Origin: Streptomyces sp. NRRL S-118
Lineage (GTDB): Bacteria > Actinomycetota > Actinomycetes > Streptomycetales > Streptomycetaceae
Assembly (NCBI RefSeq): GCF_000716335.1
Contig: NZ_KL591002.1
Coordinates: forward strand, 617,151 to 681,150
Length of the DNA: 64,000 nt
Reading direction: 5' to 3'
The translations under genes were made by a program, and so were the position numbers. This document shows, piece by piece, positions 17,569-26,475 of the stretch; within the stretch, counting starts at the first letter, position 1; each line of letters begins with the position of its first letter. The notes under the pieces were generated by a model that did no database searches, had not been told where the DNA came from, and worked only from the letters and a program-made list of their open reading frames with translations.

Positions 17569-17707
17569 GGGCCACAGTTTAGAGGTGTCACAGCCCCGTA
17601 CTGAAACGGGAATGTTCCGTAACGGTGTGGACCCCGCCGTGCGACCAGAACGCTCTTTCGGCCAGGATGTGAGAAACGCATAAGCATGGTGGAGGGGGAA
17701 CCCCTTA

Positions 17708-18694
17708 ATGAGCTACAACCAGCCGGGCCCGTACGGCGGGCAGCCTCAGCAGCCGGGACCGTACGGTCAGCCGGGTCCTTACGGCCAGCAGCCGCAGGCC
17801 CCGCAGCCCGGCTACGGCTATCCGCAGCAGCCCCCGGCGCCGCAGCCGGGCTACGGGTACCCGCAGCAGCAGCCGCAGGCGCAGGCTCCGTACGGCCAGC
17901 AGCCGCAGGCCCCGTACGGCCAGCCCCCGCAGCAGCCCCCCTACGGCGCGGGCCCCGGCGCCTACCCGCCGCCCCCGCCGCCGGCCTCGGGCGGTGGCAA
18001 GAAGACGGGCATCATCATCGGCTCGGTGGCCGTGGTGGCGGCGATCGCCGTCGGCGCGTACTTCGTCTTCGGCGGCAGCGGCAACGCCGCGGTGGCGGAC
18101 GACACCAAGGGTTACAAGGTGACGCCCGCCGAAGCGATCGACGGCTACAAGAAGAGCGGCCCCGACAAGCCGATCGAGATGGACGACAAGATGAAGGCGA
18201 ACGCCACCGCCATGGGGATCAGCAACCCCCAGATGGTGTCCGCCAGCTACAGGGAGGGCGGCTCCACCACCGACCCCGCGCAGGCGATGGCGGGCCGCAA
18301 CATGAGCCTCAATGGGACCTGGGGCGAGATCGCCGACCCGGAGAAGGCCATCGACATGGGCTTCGCGAACTACACGAAGAACCAGAAGATGACGGAGGAC
18401 GAGGCCTTCAAGATGGAGCCCGTCGGCAGCCCGGAGGAGAAGACTCCCGACGGCTTCGAGGGCGCCCTGATGAAGTGCCAGTTCATCAAGTTCGTGAATC
18501 CGGCCGGGGACGGGACGCCGAAGAACGGCCCCAAGGAGTTCACGATCCCGACCTGCATCTGGGCGGATTACAGCACTTACGGCGTGGTCAACACGATGGA
18601 CCTGGCCAAGGCGATGACCGGTCAGGCCGGCACGCTCGACGAGGCGGCCGCCCTGACGGCGAAGCACTACAAGGCGTCGCGCTCCAAGATCTGA
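17708..18694 (+). CDS. Pro/Gln/Tyr-rich membrane-anchored extracellular protein, unknown function
   Basis: A 328-residue protein not in a named family I recognise. Residues 1-97 are low-complexity repeats of the type PYGQQPQAP and [10 protein letters not shown], ending in a PPPPPP run. A single membrane helix follows at about 101-120 ([22 protein letters not shown]) after a GGGKK stop-transfer, placing the PQ-rich arm in the cytoplasm and about 200 residues outside. The exported part has two cysteines (MKCQF and PTCIWAD) that may form a disulfide. The layout is common among Streptomyces cell-surface proteins of unknown role. Start: ATG with GGAGGGGGAA upstream. It is monocistronic and divergent from valS. 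Confidence 0.85.
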   Translation: MSYNQPGPYGGQPQQPGPYGQPGPYGQQPQAPQPGYGYPQQPPAPQPGYGYPQQQPQAQAPYGQQPQAPYGQPPQQPPYGAGPGAYPPPPPPASGGGKKTGIIIGSVAVVAAIAVGAYFVFGGSGNAAVADDTKGYKVTPAEAIDGYKKSGPDKPIEMDDKMKANATAMGISNPQMVSASYREGGSTTDPAQAMAGRNMSLNGTWGEIADPEKAIDMGFANYTKNQKMTEDEAFKMEPVGSPEEKTPDGFEGALMKCQFIKFVNPAGDGTPKNGPKEFTIPTCIWADYSTYGVVNTMDLAKAMTGQAGTLDEAAALTAKHYKASRSKI

Positions 18695-18720
18695 CGCACC
18701 GGAGCACGCCTCGTGAAAAA

Positions 18721-18759
18721 AGGGGGCGCCCCGCCGACTCGGTCGGTGGGGCGCCCCCT
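18721..18759. terminator. Bidirectional terminator between the PQ-rich gene and clpX
   Basis: 18-bp arms AGGGGGCGCCCCGCCGAC and GTCGGTGGGGCGCCCCCT pair with one G-T wobble around a 3-base loop. A run of six A on the left provides the T-tract for minus-strand (clpX) transcripts, and the structure lies 26 bp after the plus-strand stop, so it serves both converging genes. Confidence 0.85.
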
Positions 18760-18775
18760 TCGGGGTCTCGCGGGG

Positions 18776-20059
18776 TTACGCCGACTTCTCGTGGCGGCCC
18801 GGGTCCTTGACGACGCGGGGCACGAGCGTCGGGTTGACGTTGTTGTGCACGACGTCCTCCGTGATGACGACGCGGGCGACGTCCTTGCGGGACGGGACCT
18901 CGTACATCACCGACATCAGCACCTCCTCCATGATGGCGCGCAGGCCGCGCGCGCCGGTGCCGCGGAGGATGGCCTGGTCCGCGATGGCCTCCAGGGCCGG
19001 GCGGTCGAAGTCCAGTTCCACGCCGTCGAGTTCGAAGAGGCGCTGGTACTGCTTGACCAGGGCGTTGCGCGGCTCGACGAGGATCTTCAGCAGTGCCTCG
19101 CGGTCCAGGTTGTGGACCGAGGTGATGACGGGCAGGCGCCCGATGAACTCGGGGATCATGCCGAACTTGACGAGGTCCTCCGGCATGACCTCCTGGAACT
19201 GGTCGCTGGCCTCGATCTCGCGCTTGGAGCGGATCGTCGCGCCGAAGCCGATGCCCTTCGCGCCGGCCCGCGACTCGATGATCTTCTCCAGGCCGGCGAA
19301 GGCACCGCCCACGATGAACAGGACGTTCGTCGTGTCGATCTGGATGAACTCCTGGTGCGGGTGCTTGCGGCCGCCCTGCGGCGGGACCGAGGCGGTCGTG
19401 CCCTCCAGGATCTTCAGGAGCGCCTGCTGGACGCCCTCGCCGGACACATCGCGCGTGATGGACGGGTTTTCGCTCTTACGGGCGACCTTGTCGATCTCGT
19501 CGATGTAGATGATGCCCGTCTCGGCCTTCTTGACGTCGTAGTCGGCGGCCTGGATGAGCTTCAGCAGGATGTTCTCGACGTCCTCGCCCACATAGCCCGC
19601 CTCCGTGAGCGCCGTCGCGTCCGCGATGGCGAACGGGACGTTGAGCATGCGGGCCAGTGTCTGGGCCAGGAGCGTCTTGCCGGAGCCCGTGGGGCCCAGC
19701 AACAGGATGTTGGACTTGGCGAGTTCGATCGCGTCGTCCCGGCCCTGCGCGCCGCCGTTCTCGCCGGCCTGGACGCGCTTGTAGTGGTTGTACACCGCGA
19801 CGGAGAGGGCCTTCTTCGCGGGCTCCTGCCCGACGACGTACCCCTCCAGGAACTCGTAGATCTCGCGCGGCTTGGGGAGTTCCTCCCACCGCACCTCGGA
19901 GGTCTCCGCGAGCTCCTCCTCGATGATCTCGTTGCAGAGGTCGATGCACTCGTCGCAGATGTACACACCGGGGCCTGCGATGAGCTTCTTCACCTGCTTC
20001 TGGCTCTTTCCGCAGAACGAGCACTTGAGCAGGTCGCCGCCATCACCGATGCGTGCCAC
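18776..20059 (-). CDS. clpX: ATP-dependent Clp protease ATP-binding subunit ClpX
   Basis: A 427-residue AAA+ unfoldase that feeds tagged proteins to ClpP. The N-terminal zinc-binding domain has C13, C16, C35 and C38; the Walker A motif is G122-PTGSGKT-129, Walker B is [11 protein letters not shown], and the sensor-2 region contains [12 protein letters not shown] chose GTG at 20057-20059 ([16 protein letters not shown]) because GAAGGGGAAG precedes it and Streptomyces ClpX starts there; longer in-frame starts add non-conserved sequence. It follows clpP2 after a 157-bp gap with a large hairpin, so it is probably a separate transcription unit. Confidence 0.96.
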   Translation of the reverse strand: MARIGDGGDLLKCSFCGKSQKQVKKLIAGPGVYICDECIDLCNEIIEEELAETSEVRWEELPKPREIYEFLEGYVVGQEPAKKALSVAVYNHYKRVQAGENGGAQGRDDAIELAKSNILLLGPTGSGKTLLAQTLARMLNVPFAIADATALTEAGYVGEDVENILLKLIQAADYDVKKAETGIIYIDEIDKVARKSENPSITRDVSGEGVQQALLKILEGTTASVPPQGGRKHPHQEFIQIDTTNVLFIVGGAFAGLEKIIESRAGAKGIGFGATIRSKREIEASDQFQEVMPEDLVKFGMIPEFIGRLPVITSVHNLDREALLKILVEPRNALVKQYQRLFELDGVELDFDRPALEAIADQAILRGTGARGLRAIMEEVLMSVMYEVPSRKDVARVVITEDVVHNNVNPTLVPRVVKDPGRHEKSA

Positions 20060-20153
20060 GAGGTGCTTCCCCTTCGCCTGGGAGCGGCTTGGTTCAGCCT
20101 GCTCCTGGTGCCTCATATCCGACGGTACCTTGCCGGGCCCCCCGTTCGGGCCC

Positions 20154-20204
20154 CCCTTGGCACGGTTCGCACGGAGGTGAAGCCGTGCGGGGCCGTGCCA
20201 AGGG
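20154..20204 (-). terminator. Nested hairpin between clpP2 and clpX
   Basis: The outer arms CCCTTGGCACGG and CCGTGCCAAGGG are perfect 12-mers, and an inner pair GCACGG/CCGTGC nests within them. It begins 13 bp after the clpP2 stop on the minus strand and probably ends the clpP1-clpP2 transcript. There is no T-run. Confidence 0.7.
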
Positions 20205-20216
20205 AAAGGCAGCGCG

Positions 20217-20891
20217 TCAGGCAGCCGCCGCGGCGGTGCTCTTGCGGGTCGACACGATCTGGTCGACCAGGCCGTACGCCAGGGCGTCCTCGGCCGTCAG
20301 GATCTTGTCGCGCTCGATGTCGTCGCGGATCTTCTCGATCGGCTGGGTGGAGTGCTTGGCCAGCATCTCCTCCAGCTGCGTCCGCATGCGCAGGATCTCG
20401 TTGGCGGCGATCTCCAGGTCGGAGAGCTGCTCACGGCCGGTGCCGCCGGACGGCTGGTGGATCAGCACACGGGCGTTCGGCAGGGCCATCCGCTTGCCGG
20501 GCGTACCGGCGGCGAGCAGCACGGCCGCGGCGGACGCCGCCTGGCCCATGCACACCGTCTGGATGTCCGGCTTCACGAACTGCATCGTGTCGTAGATGGC
20601 CGTCAGCGCCGTGAAGGAGCCGCCGGGGCTGTTGATGTAGATGGAGATGTCGCGGTCCGGGTCCATCGACTCCAGGCACAGCAGCTGGGCCATGACGTCG
20701 TTGGCGGAGGCGTCGTCGATCTGCACGCCGAGGAAGATCACGCGCTCCTCGAACAGCTTCGCGTACGGGTCGTACTCGCGCACGCCCTGCGAGGTGCGCT
20801 CGACGAAGCGCGGGACGACGTACCGGTTGTCCACCTGCGGGCCGGTGTAGAGGCCGCTCGCGGAGAAGTTGCTCATGTGGGTGTTCACCAT
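20217..20891 (-). CDS. clpP2: ATP-dependent Clp protease proteolytic subunit ClpP2
   Basis: A 224-residue serine peptidase. The catalytic triad is S120 ([11 protein letters not shown]), H145 (LIHQPSGG) and D195 (IERDK). The N-terminus [17 protein letters not shown] is longer than in ClpP1 and is expected to be processed. In Streptomyces, ClpP1 and ClpP2 assemble into a mixed peptidase that works with ClpX and ClpC. The start could be the ATG at 20891 or the one at 20876. It follows clpP1 with a 44-bp gap in one operon. Confidence 0.95.
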   Translation of the reverse strand: MVNTHMSNFSASGLYTGPQVDNRYVVPRFVERTSQGVREYDPYAKLFEERVIFLGVQIDDASANDVMAQLLCLESMDPDRDISIYINSPGGSFTALTAIYDTMQFVKPDIQTVCMGQAASAAAVLLAAGTPGKRMALPNARVLIHQPSGGTGREQLSDLEIAANEILRMRTQLEEMLAKHSTQPIEKIRDDIERDKILTAEDALAYGLVDQIVSTRKSTAAAAA

Positions 20892-20935
20892 CCTGGTGAC
20901 GTTCGGCGGGCTGGGAGGCGGGGGTGCGGGTCGGC

Positions 20936-21553
20936 TCAGGCGCCGGTGCCGCCACCGCCCGGCACGCCCGCGGCGGCGGACATGATGTCGTCGATCAGGC
21001 CGTACTCCTTGGCCTCCTCGGCCGTGAACCAGCGGTCGCGGTCGCCGTCGCGGATGATGGTCTCCACGGACTGGCCGGAGTGGCGCGCGGTGATCTCGGC
21101 CATGCGCTTCTTCGTGCGGAGAAGGTACTCGGCCTGGATCTTGATGTCCGAGGCGGTGCCGCCGATGCCGGCGGAGCCCTGGTGCATCAGGATGTCGGTG
21201 TTGGGCAGCGCGAAGCGCTTGCCGGCGGTGCCGCCGGTGAGCAGGAACTGGCCCATGGAGGCCGCCATGCCCATACCGATGGTGACCACGTCGTTCGGGA
21301 TGTACTGCATGGTGTCGTAGATGGCCATGCCGGCCGTCACCGAACCACCCGGGCTGTTGATGTACAGGTAGATGTCCTTGTCCGGGTCGGCGGCAAGGAG
21401 CAGCATCTGCGAGGTGATCTTGTTGGCGATCTCGTCGTCGACCTGCTGGCCGAGGAAGATGATCCGCTCGCCGAGCAGCCGGTTGTAGACATGGTCGCCG
21501 AGGCCGCCACCGATGGACGGCTCACCCGCGGCGTAAGGCTTCAGATTCGTCAC
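20936..21553 (-). CDS. clpP1: ATP-dependent Clp protease proteolytic subunit ClpP1
   Basis: A 205-residue serine peptidase with the triad S99 ([11 protein letters not shown]), H124 (LMHQGSAG) and D173 (DRDRWF). It is the first gene of the clpP1-clpP2 operon. The start is GTG at 21551-21553 ([11 protein letters not shown]) with AGGTGG upstream. The C-terminus ends in a short Gly-rich tail. A ClgR-type site lies about 150 bp upstream, and ClgR is the known activator of clpP1P2 in Streptomyces. Loss of ClpP1 in streptomycetes blocks differentiation and, in some strains, triggers the clpP3P4 backup; those genes are not in this window. Confidence 0.96.
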   Translation of the reverse strand: MTNLKPYAAGEPSIGGGLGDHVYNRLLGERIIFLGQQVDDEIANKITSQMLLLAADPDKDIYLYINSPGGSVTAGMAIYDTMQYIPNDVVTIGMGMAASMGQFLLTGGTAGKRFALPNTDILMHQGSAGIGGTASDIKIQAEYLLRTKKRMAEITARHSGQSVETIIRDGDRDRWFTAEEAKEYGLIDDIMSAAAGVPGGGGTGA

Positions 21554-21702
21554 GTATCCACCTGCTCGTCTCTGACGGCTCCGGCGGCCGTCTCAGCGTC
21601 TTCGTAACCGGGGCGGGTAACTGCCCTGGGCGGGTACTCCCCTGCCCTCGTATTCATGGACCCTAACGCGCAGGTGGGACAACACCATCCCGCTTCCCGA
21701 AC

Positions 21703-21720
21703 TGTTCGCTGGGAGCGCAA
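21703..21720. promoter_or_regulatory. Putative ClgR-binding site upstream of clpP1P2
   Basis: The sequence TGTTCGCTGGGAGCGCAA contains GTTCGC, five bases, then GCG. This matches the ClgR operator defined in Streptomyces lividans (GTTCGC-5N-GCG). It lies between the tig terminator (21758-21798) and the clpP1 start at 21553, where an activator site is expected. I recognised it by pattern only. Confidence 0.75.
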
Positions 21721-21757
21721 GGTCCGGTGCCGGTGGCCGGCGCATCCGGCCGTACGG

Positions 21758-21798
21758 CGACGGGCCCGGCCGCACACGGGGTGCGGGCGGGCCCGTCG
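21758..21798 (-). terminator. Terminator of tig
   Basis: 18-bp arms CGACGGGCCCGGCCGCAC and GTGCGGGCGGGCCCGTCG pair with one mismatch around a 5-base loop, 19 bp after the tig stop on the minus strand. It insulates clpP1P2, which starts about 200 bp further on. Confidence 0.82.
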
Positions 21799-21816
21799 GA
21801 GGGTTCAGCGCGGGGC

Positions 21817-23202
21817 TCAGGCCTCGGACTTGTCCTCGGACGCCTCGGTGGCGGCCTCGGCGGCGTCGGCGGCCTCCGCGGCCTCGTCCTCGTCGTCGTC
21901 CAGCTCGACCGGCTCACCGTTGGTGTCGACGACCTTGGCGGCCTCGACGACGACCGCGAGCGCCTTGCCGCGGGCGACCTCGCCGACGAGCATCGGCACC
22001 TGGCCGCCCTCGACGACGGCCTTGGCGAACTGGTCGGGGCTCATGCCGGAGGAGGCGGCACGCCGCATGAGGTGCTCGGTGAGCTCCTCCTGGTTGACGT
22101 TGAGCTTCTCCTGCGAGACCAGCTCGTCGAGGATGAACTGGGTCTTGATGCCCTTGACCGCCTGCTCGCGCGTCTCGGCGTCGAACTCCTCGGCGGTCTT
22201 GCCCTGGAGCTCCAGGTACTTGTCGAGGGTCAGGCCCATCTGGCCGAGCTGGTGGTGCTCGAGGTTGTGCTTGCGGGTGTTGACCTCGTCCTCGAGGAGC
22301 TTCTCGGGGATCGGGACCTCGGCCAGCTTCAGCAGCTCGTCCAGGACGCGCTCCTGGGCCTGGGTGGCCTGGTCGAACTGCTTCATGTTCTCGAGGCGCT
22401 TGCGGCTGTCGGCCTTCAGCTCGTCGAGGGTGTCGAACTCGGACGCCATCTGGGCGAAGTCGTCGTCGAGCTCGGGGAGCTCACGGGCGGCGACCTGGGT
22501 GACCTTGACGGTGACCTCGGCCTCCTTGCCCTCGGCGGAGCCGCCCTTCAGCGTGGAGGTGAAGGTGGCCTCGCCACCGGCCTCCAGGCCGGTCACGGCC
22601 TCGTCGATGCCGTCGAGGAGCTCGCCGGAGCCGATCGTGTACGACACGCCGTTGGCGACGCCGTCCGGGAGGACCTCGCCGTCGACCTTGGCCTCGAGGT
22701 CGATCGTCACGACGTCGCCCTCGGCGGCGGCGCGCTCCACCGGGGAGGTGGAGGCGAAGCGCTCGCGCAGCTGCTCCACGGACTTCTCGACGTCCTCGTC
22801 GGTGACCTCGACGGCGTCGACGGTGACCTCGATGCCCGAGTAGTCCGGGATCTCGATGGCCGGGCGGATGTCGACCTCGGCGGTGAAGGCCAGCAGCTCG
22901 CCGTCCTTCAGCTCGGTGATGTCCACGTCGGGCTGGCCCAGCACGTTGAGCTCGGCCTCGTTGACCGCCTCGGTGTAGAGCTTCGGAAGGGCGTCGTTGA
23001 CGGCCTCCTCCAGCACCGCACCACGGCCGAACCGCTGGTCGATCACCCGGGCCGGGATCTTGCCCTTGCGGAAGCCCTTGACCGTGACCTGCTGGTTGAT
23101 CTTCTTGTACGCCGCGTCGAGGCTGGCCTTGAGCTCCTCGAAGGGCACCTCGACAGTGAGCCGAACCCGAGTCGGGTTCAGGGTCTCCACGGCGCTCTTC
23201 AC
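21817..23202 (-). CDS. tig: Trigger factor (ribosome-associated chaperone)
   Basis: A 461-residue protein with three domains: the ribosome-binding domain (1-115) with its [12 protein letters not shown] signature, a FKBP-type prolyl isomerase domain (about 155-240), and the helical C-terminal chaperone arms (about 250-430). An acidic tail ([17 protein letters not shown]) ends the protein, as is usual in actinobacteria. It holds nascent chains at the ribosomal exit tunnel. The start is GTG at 23200-23202 ([21 protein letters not shown]), with AAGGAG nine bases upstream; the longer reading frame upstream is not conserved in type. It is monocistronic, with its own promoter and terminator. Confidence 0.96.
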   Translation of the reverse strand: MKSAVETLNPTRVRLTVEVPFEELKASLDAAYKKINQQVTVKGFRKGKIPARVIDQRFGRGAVLEEAVNDALPKLYTEAVNEAELNVLGQPDVDITELKDGELLAFTAEVDIRPAIEIPDYSGIEVTVDAVEVTDEDVEKSVEQLRERFASTSPVERAAAEGDVVTIDLEAKVDGEVLPDGVANGVSYTIGSGELLDGIDEAVTGLEAGGEATFTSTLKGGSAEGKEAEVTVKVTQVAARELPELDDDFAQMASEFDTLDELKADSRKRLENMKQFDQATQAQERVLDELLKLAEVPIPEKLLEDEVNTRKHNLEHHQLGQMGLTLDKYLELQGKTAEEFDAETREQAVKGIKTQFILDELVSQEKLNVNQEELTEHLMRRAASSGMSPDQFAKAVVEGGQVPMLVGEVARGKALAVVVEAAKVVDTNGEPVELDDDEDEAAEAADAAEAATEASEDKSEA

Positions 23203-23305
23203 GGTTCGGTCTCCTTGGTGGCTGATTCTGGGATTCTGCCGGGCGCTCGGTCGGGCGGCCCGGCGGATCGGCCCGGTCTTGAAGACACACGGGCACGCAG
23301 CTTGC

Positions 23306-23336
23306 ATAGTAACCGCAAGCGGGATGAGGCCCACAA
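23306..23336 (-). promoter_or_regulatory. Putative promoter of tig
   Basis: On the minus strand TTGTGG (23331-23336) and TACTAT (23306-23311) are separated by 19 bp, about 100 bp before the tig start. The -10 element is close to consensus; the spacer is one or two bases longer than ideal. Confidence 0.45.
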
Positions 23337-23388
23337 TGTGATCTTGGTTGCGCGGCGGCCGCCGGGAGCGGGGAGCGCGCGTATTTGG

Positions 23389-23462
23389 TCGGGGTGGCGG
23401 GATTTGAACCCACGGCCTTCCGCTCCCAAAGCGGACGCGCTACCAAGCTGCGCCACACCCCG
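23389..23462 (-). tRNA. tRNA-Pro (anticodon TGG)
   Basis: A 74-nt cloverleaf on the minus strand. The acceptor arms CGGGGTG and CACCCCG pair; the D-loop contains AGCTTGGTAGCGC; the anticodon arm TCCGC-TTTGGGA-GCGGA presents TGG; and the T-arm carries GGTTCAAATCC. CCA is not encoded. It reads CCA and probably other proline codons. It lies in the gap before tig and is transcribed in the same direction, so it may share or precede the tig promoter region. Confidence 0.95.
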
Positions 23463-23543
23463 TCGGTGCGACACGTAGGGTACATGGCCGCGGGCGCTGC
23501 GTCGGCACCTTTGACGGGCGTGCGGCGACCGGCCCGGACCCGC

Positions 23544-23549
23544 TACGAT
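23544..23549 (+). promoter_or_regulatory. Possible -10 element of tRNA-Gly
   Basis: TACGAT lies 43 bp before the mature tRNA 5' end. TTGACG at 23511-23516 looks like a -35 element but is 27 bp away, too far; TGCGGC at 17 bp spacing is weak. Either another start is used or the promoter relies on the -10 element. Confidence 0.3.
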
Positions 23550-23591
23550 GCTCCTCGTGCCGCGGCCCTCGCGACCTGCGGCGCGCTGCAT

Positions 23592-23662
23592 GCGGGCGTA
23601 GCTCAATGGTAGAGCCCTAGTCTTCCAAACTAGCTACGCGGGTTCGATTCCCGTCGCCCGCT
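23592..23662 (+). tRNA. tRNA-Gly (anticodon TCC)
   Basis: A 71-nt cloverleaf. The acceptor arms GCGGGCG and CGCCCGC pair perfectly; the D-arm is GCTCAATGGTAGAGC; the anticodon arm CTAGT-CTTCCAA-ACTAG presents TCC; and the T-arm carries GGTTCGATTCC. A CCA follows directly at 23663-23665, so the 3' end is encoded. It decodes GGA. It is a lone gene ended by a strong terminator. Confidence 0.96.
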
Positions 23663-23667
23663 CCACG

Positions 23668-23712
23668 GCCTCCGGCCCGCCCCGATGCGCTGCACCGGGG
23701 CGGGCCGGAGGC
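23668..23712 (+). terminator. Terminator of tRNA-Gly
   Basis: Perfect 17-bp arms GCCTCCGGCCCGCCCCG and CGGGGCGGGCCGGAGGC with an 11-base loop, followed by GTTTC. It starts six bases after the tRNA and faces the convergent kinase gene, so it may act in both directions. Confidence 0.85.
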
Positions 23713-23779
23713 GTTTCGGCGCCCGAGTGCTTCCGTTCCCGCGCACTCGCGTGTACGGCGCACCGGACGTCCGGGCCCC

Positions 23780-25855
23780 TCACACGCGGTGGGTGACGTC
23801 CAGCGAGAAGACGACCTCGCTGACGGCGGAGGCGTACAGCGCGTCCCCGATCAGCAGCGGCGCGGGCAGTGGGTCGCCGTTGGAGGACTGCTCGTCGTCG
23901 GCCTGAGGCCGGCGGCTCACCCAGCGCTCCGCCCCCGTCCCCGGGTCCAGGGCGATCACCCGGCCGGAGCCGGAGGTGGCGTAGAGGGTCCCGTCGCGGC
24001 CGGCCGCGGGCAGCGAGACGTTCTCCACCGAGGTGATCGCGTCCCACAGCGTGTTGCCCGTGCGGGGTGACACGGCGCGCAGCCGGCCGTTGCCGTACGG
24101 CACGTAGAGCCGGTCACCCACCAGCGCGGGGGGTCGGGGGGCGGCCGCGGCCAGCGGGATGCGGCGCAGCGCACGGGTCGTCGGGTGAACGGTGTACAGG
24201 GCGGTGTACGAGCCCTCGTCGGCGCCTTCGGTCACGGCCGCGGTCAGGATCAGGGTCCCGTCGAGGACGCCGACGGGCTCGAGGGGCTCCCGGTAGGTGC
24301 GGGACCACGTGGCACGGCCGTCGGCGGGGTTCACCTCGGCGACGCGGGTGGCGGGGTACCGGCCGCGAGGCGTGCACACCAGGTGGAGCCGGTCGGCGCC
24401 GCCCCAGATGCCGCATTCCTCGGCCGCCGTCTCCAGGGGTGCGGTCCAGCGGGTCCGGCCGTCGGCGAGCCCGATCAGGCGGTAGGTCTTCCAGCCGCGG
24501 TCGACGGCGAAGACGCCGGCGCTGGTGAGGACGCCGTGTTCGGCCGGGACGCTCCAGCGCGTGGCGCCGGTCCGCGTGTCGTAGGCGCTCAGATACGGGA
24601 CGGGGTCGTCGCCGCGGGCCGCGCGTTCACTGTGGGCCACCAGCAGCCCGGCGGTGGTGCCGGCGATCGCGTCACCGGAGGAGCGGGCCGGCGAGACGGC
24701 CTCCCGGGCGTCGGAGGGGCGGCTCCAGAGGACCTTCCCGGTGGCCGGATCCAGCCGGACGGCCCGGTGGTCGCCGCCGACGCAGTACAGCGCGGCACGG
24801 TCCGTGGCGCAGGAGGCCAGCGAGTTGCTGACGGATCCGGGCTGGGCGAGCGTACGGCGCCAGGCGTGCCATCCGGCCGGCAGGTCGGCGCGCGGCGGCG
24901 CGGCGGGTTCGTCGCCGTCGGCGAGCAGCGGGACGCCCGCGGCGGTGAGGAGGCCGGCCAGGAGGGCGCCGCCCGCGGCCAGGGCGGCGCGTCGGCGCCG
25001 GCGGGCGCGCGCGGGCTGCCGCGGGCCGGGCTCCGGGGGCGGTGCGGGCGCCGGGAGCTCCGTGCGCAGCCAGGCCAGCAGCTGGTCGGGGGTGGGGCGG
25101 TCCTCGGGGGCCTTGGCGAGGCAGCGTTCCACCAGGGGCCGCAGGCCGGCGGGAACGTCCGCGAGGTCGGGCTCGCCCTGGACGACCCGGATGGCGGTCT
25201 CGTACGGGCTGTCGCTGTCGAAGGGGCCGCGACCGGTGGCCGCGAAGGCGAGGACCGCGCCGAACGAGAAGGTGTCGGATGCGGGGCCGGCCTCGCGGGG
25301 GCGGCTGAGCTGCTCCGGCGACATGAACGGCGGGGTGCCCATGATCCGGCCGGTCTGGGTGAGCGACTCGGAGCCGGCCGCGCGGGAGATGCCGAAGTCG
25401 ATGACCCGGGGGCCGTCGTCGGCCATCAGCACGTTGGCCGGCTTCAGATCGCGGTGGACGACTCCGGCGTGGTGGATGTCGCGCAGGGCCTCGGCCAGTC
25501 CGACAGCCAGCTCGCGCAGGTCGTCCGGGGGGAGCGGCCCCCGGTCGGCGACGCGCTCGCCGAGCGTGGGCGCGGGGATGTAGAGGGCGCCCATCCAGGG
25601 CCGTGCGGCGTCGGCGTCGGCGTCCACGACGGGCGCGGTGAACGCGCCGCTGACCCGGCGTGCGGCGGCGACCTCCTGACGGAAGCGGCCGCGGAACTCG
25701 GGGTCGTCGGCGTACTGGCTGTGCACGACCTTGACGGCGAGCCGCCGCCCGGAGGCGGAGCGCGCGAGGTAGACGACCCCCATTCCGCCGGACCCGAGCC
25801 GCGCCTCCAGCGCGTAGCCGCCGACCTCGGCCGGGTCCCCGGCGTGCAGGACCAC
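23780..25855 (-). CDS. Membrane Ser/Thr protein kinase with PQQ-like beta-propeller sensor
   Basis: A 691-residue protein. The kinase domain spans about 12-265, with glycine loop GSGGMG (21-26), K42, catalytic loop H134-R-D-LKPAN, DFG at 153-155 and the GTPPFMSPEQ activation-segment end. A Pro/Arg linker and one membrane helix (about 289-313) lead to an extracellular half with repeated WxxP/TG blades (LDPATGKVLWSRP, VNPADGRATWSRT, VSPRTGNTLWDA, LDPGTGAERW) that form a PQQ-type propeller. This architecture suggests a surface-ligand or wall-stress sensor. Catalytic residues are complete. A small membrane protein gene lies 31 bp upstream in the same direction and is probably cotranscribed. Confidence 0.92.
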   Translation of the reverse strand: MVLHAGDPAEVGGYALEARLGSGGMGVVYLARSASGRRLAVKVVHSQYADDPEFRGRFRQEVAAARRVSGAFTAPVVDADADAARPWMGALYIPAPTLGERVADRGPLPPDDLRELAVGLAEALRDIHHAGVVHRDLKPANVLMADDGPRVIDFGISRAAGSESLTQTGRIMGTPPFMSPEQLSRPREAGPASDTFSFGAVLAFAATGRGPFDSDSPYETAIRVVQGEPDLADVPAGLRPLVERCLAKAPEDRPTPDQLLAWLRTELPAPAPPPEPGPRQPARARRRRRAALAAGGALLAGLLTAAGVPLLADGDEPAAPPRADLPAGWHAWRRTLAQPGSVSNSLASCATDRAALYCVGGDHRAVRLDPATGKVLWSRPSDAREAVSPARSSGDAIAGTTAGLLVAHSERAARGDDPVPYLSAYDTRTGATRWSVPAEHGVLTSAGVFAVDRGWKTYRLIGLADGRTRWTAPLETAAEECGIWGGADRLHLVCTPRGRYPATRVAEVNPADGRATWSRTYREPLEPVGVLDGTLILTAAVTEGADEGSYTALYTVHPTTRALRRIPLAAAAPRPPALVGDRLYVPYGNGRLRAVSPRTGNTLWDAITSVENVSLPAAGRDGTLYATSGSGRVIALDPGTGAERWVSRRPQADDEQSSNGDPLPAPLLIGDALYASAVSEVVFSLDVTHRV

Positions 25856-25886
25856 CGTCCCCCTCCCCCTGTCCCGGACGGACGCG

Positions 25887-26090
25887 CTAGAAGCTGATCT
25901 GGTTGATGGTGCTCGCTATCGAATTGAGGAAGCGCTGGATGTCGTCGGCCATGCCCGTGGAGGCGAGGAAGAAGCCGAAGAGGGCGGCGACGATCGCGGG
26001 TCCGGCTTTGATCGAACCGCTGCGGATCATCACCACGAGGATGATCGCCAACAGCAGCACCACGGACAGTGAAATGGCCACACTGATCAC
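25887..26090 (-). CDS. Small two-helix membrane protein
   Basis: 67 residues with two hydrophobic segments: 3-21 (VAISLSVVLLLAIILVVMI) and 29-46 (AGPAIVAALFGFFLASTG), joined by a short basic loop, with a polar C-terminal helix (DDIQRFLNSIASTINQI). I do not know a named family for it. The start is GTG at 26088-26090 with GAGGG upstream. It directly precedes the kinase gene on the same strand, so the two probably form an operon and the small protein could modulate or anchor the kinase; that is inference from context only. Confidence 0.75.
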   Translation of the reverse strand: MISVAISLSVVLLLAIILVVMIRSGSIKAGPAIVAALFGFFLASTGMADDIQRFLNSIASTINQISF

Positions 26091-26475
26091 AACCCTCGGT
26101 CGGTCTGGTCCGCTTTGCCGGCCCGGGGGTGGGCGGACCCCCGTCCGGCTTATCGTGCCACCAACCTTCCCCCGATCGCGGCCGGGTGACGCATCGTCCG
26201 GCGCATCGTCGGCATTTCGATACCGGCATCTCCCCCGGAGTGCGAAAAACGGACTGACCGTTCAGCGTGATGGTTTCGTCACACACACGGAGCGCTCACA
26301 GGAAATTCGCACCGCGGAGGGCGGTAATTCATCCAGGGAAACCCGGTGGCAATATGCCCGATTTAAGACGGATTAATGGGGGCATATCGCGCACTTGGTT
26401 GCCGTGTCGTCTTCGAATGGACGCGCCTTGGCAGGGGTTTTACGAATACGCGGAGCCGCCACTAAGGTGCCTCAG
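26091..26475. other. 385-bp divergent intergenic region
   Basis: This gap between the small membrane protein (minus strand) and the acyltransferase (plus strand) is clearly richer in A+T than its surroundings. It holds no credible gene or RNA. It contains a spaced inverted repeat at 26352-26387 (listed separately) and must contain promoters for both directions. I could not fix -35/-10 pairs with confidence. Confidence 0.6.
26352..26387. promoter_or_regulatory. Spaced dyad, putative operator before the acyltransferase
   Basis: ATATGCCC (26352-26359) and GGGCATAT (26380-26387) are exact reverse complements separated by 20 AT-rich bases that include GATTTAAG and GGATTAATG. It lies about 90 bp before the acyltransferase start. 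The spacing fits a dimeric regulator binding two half-sites, or an mRNA hairpin. Confidence 0.45.

Noticed and set aside
17569..17707. Possible T-box leader upstream of valS
   Set aside because: The gap is only 139 bp and shared with a divergent gene, and I found no specifier loop or conserved T-box sequence.
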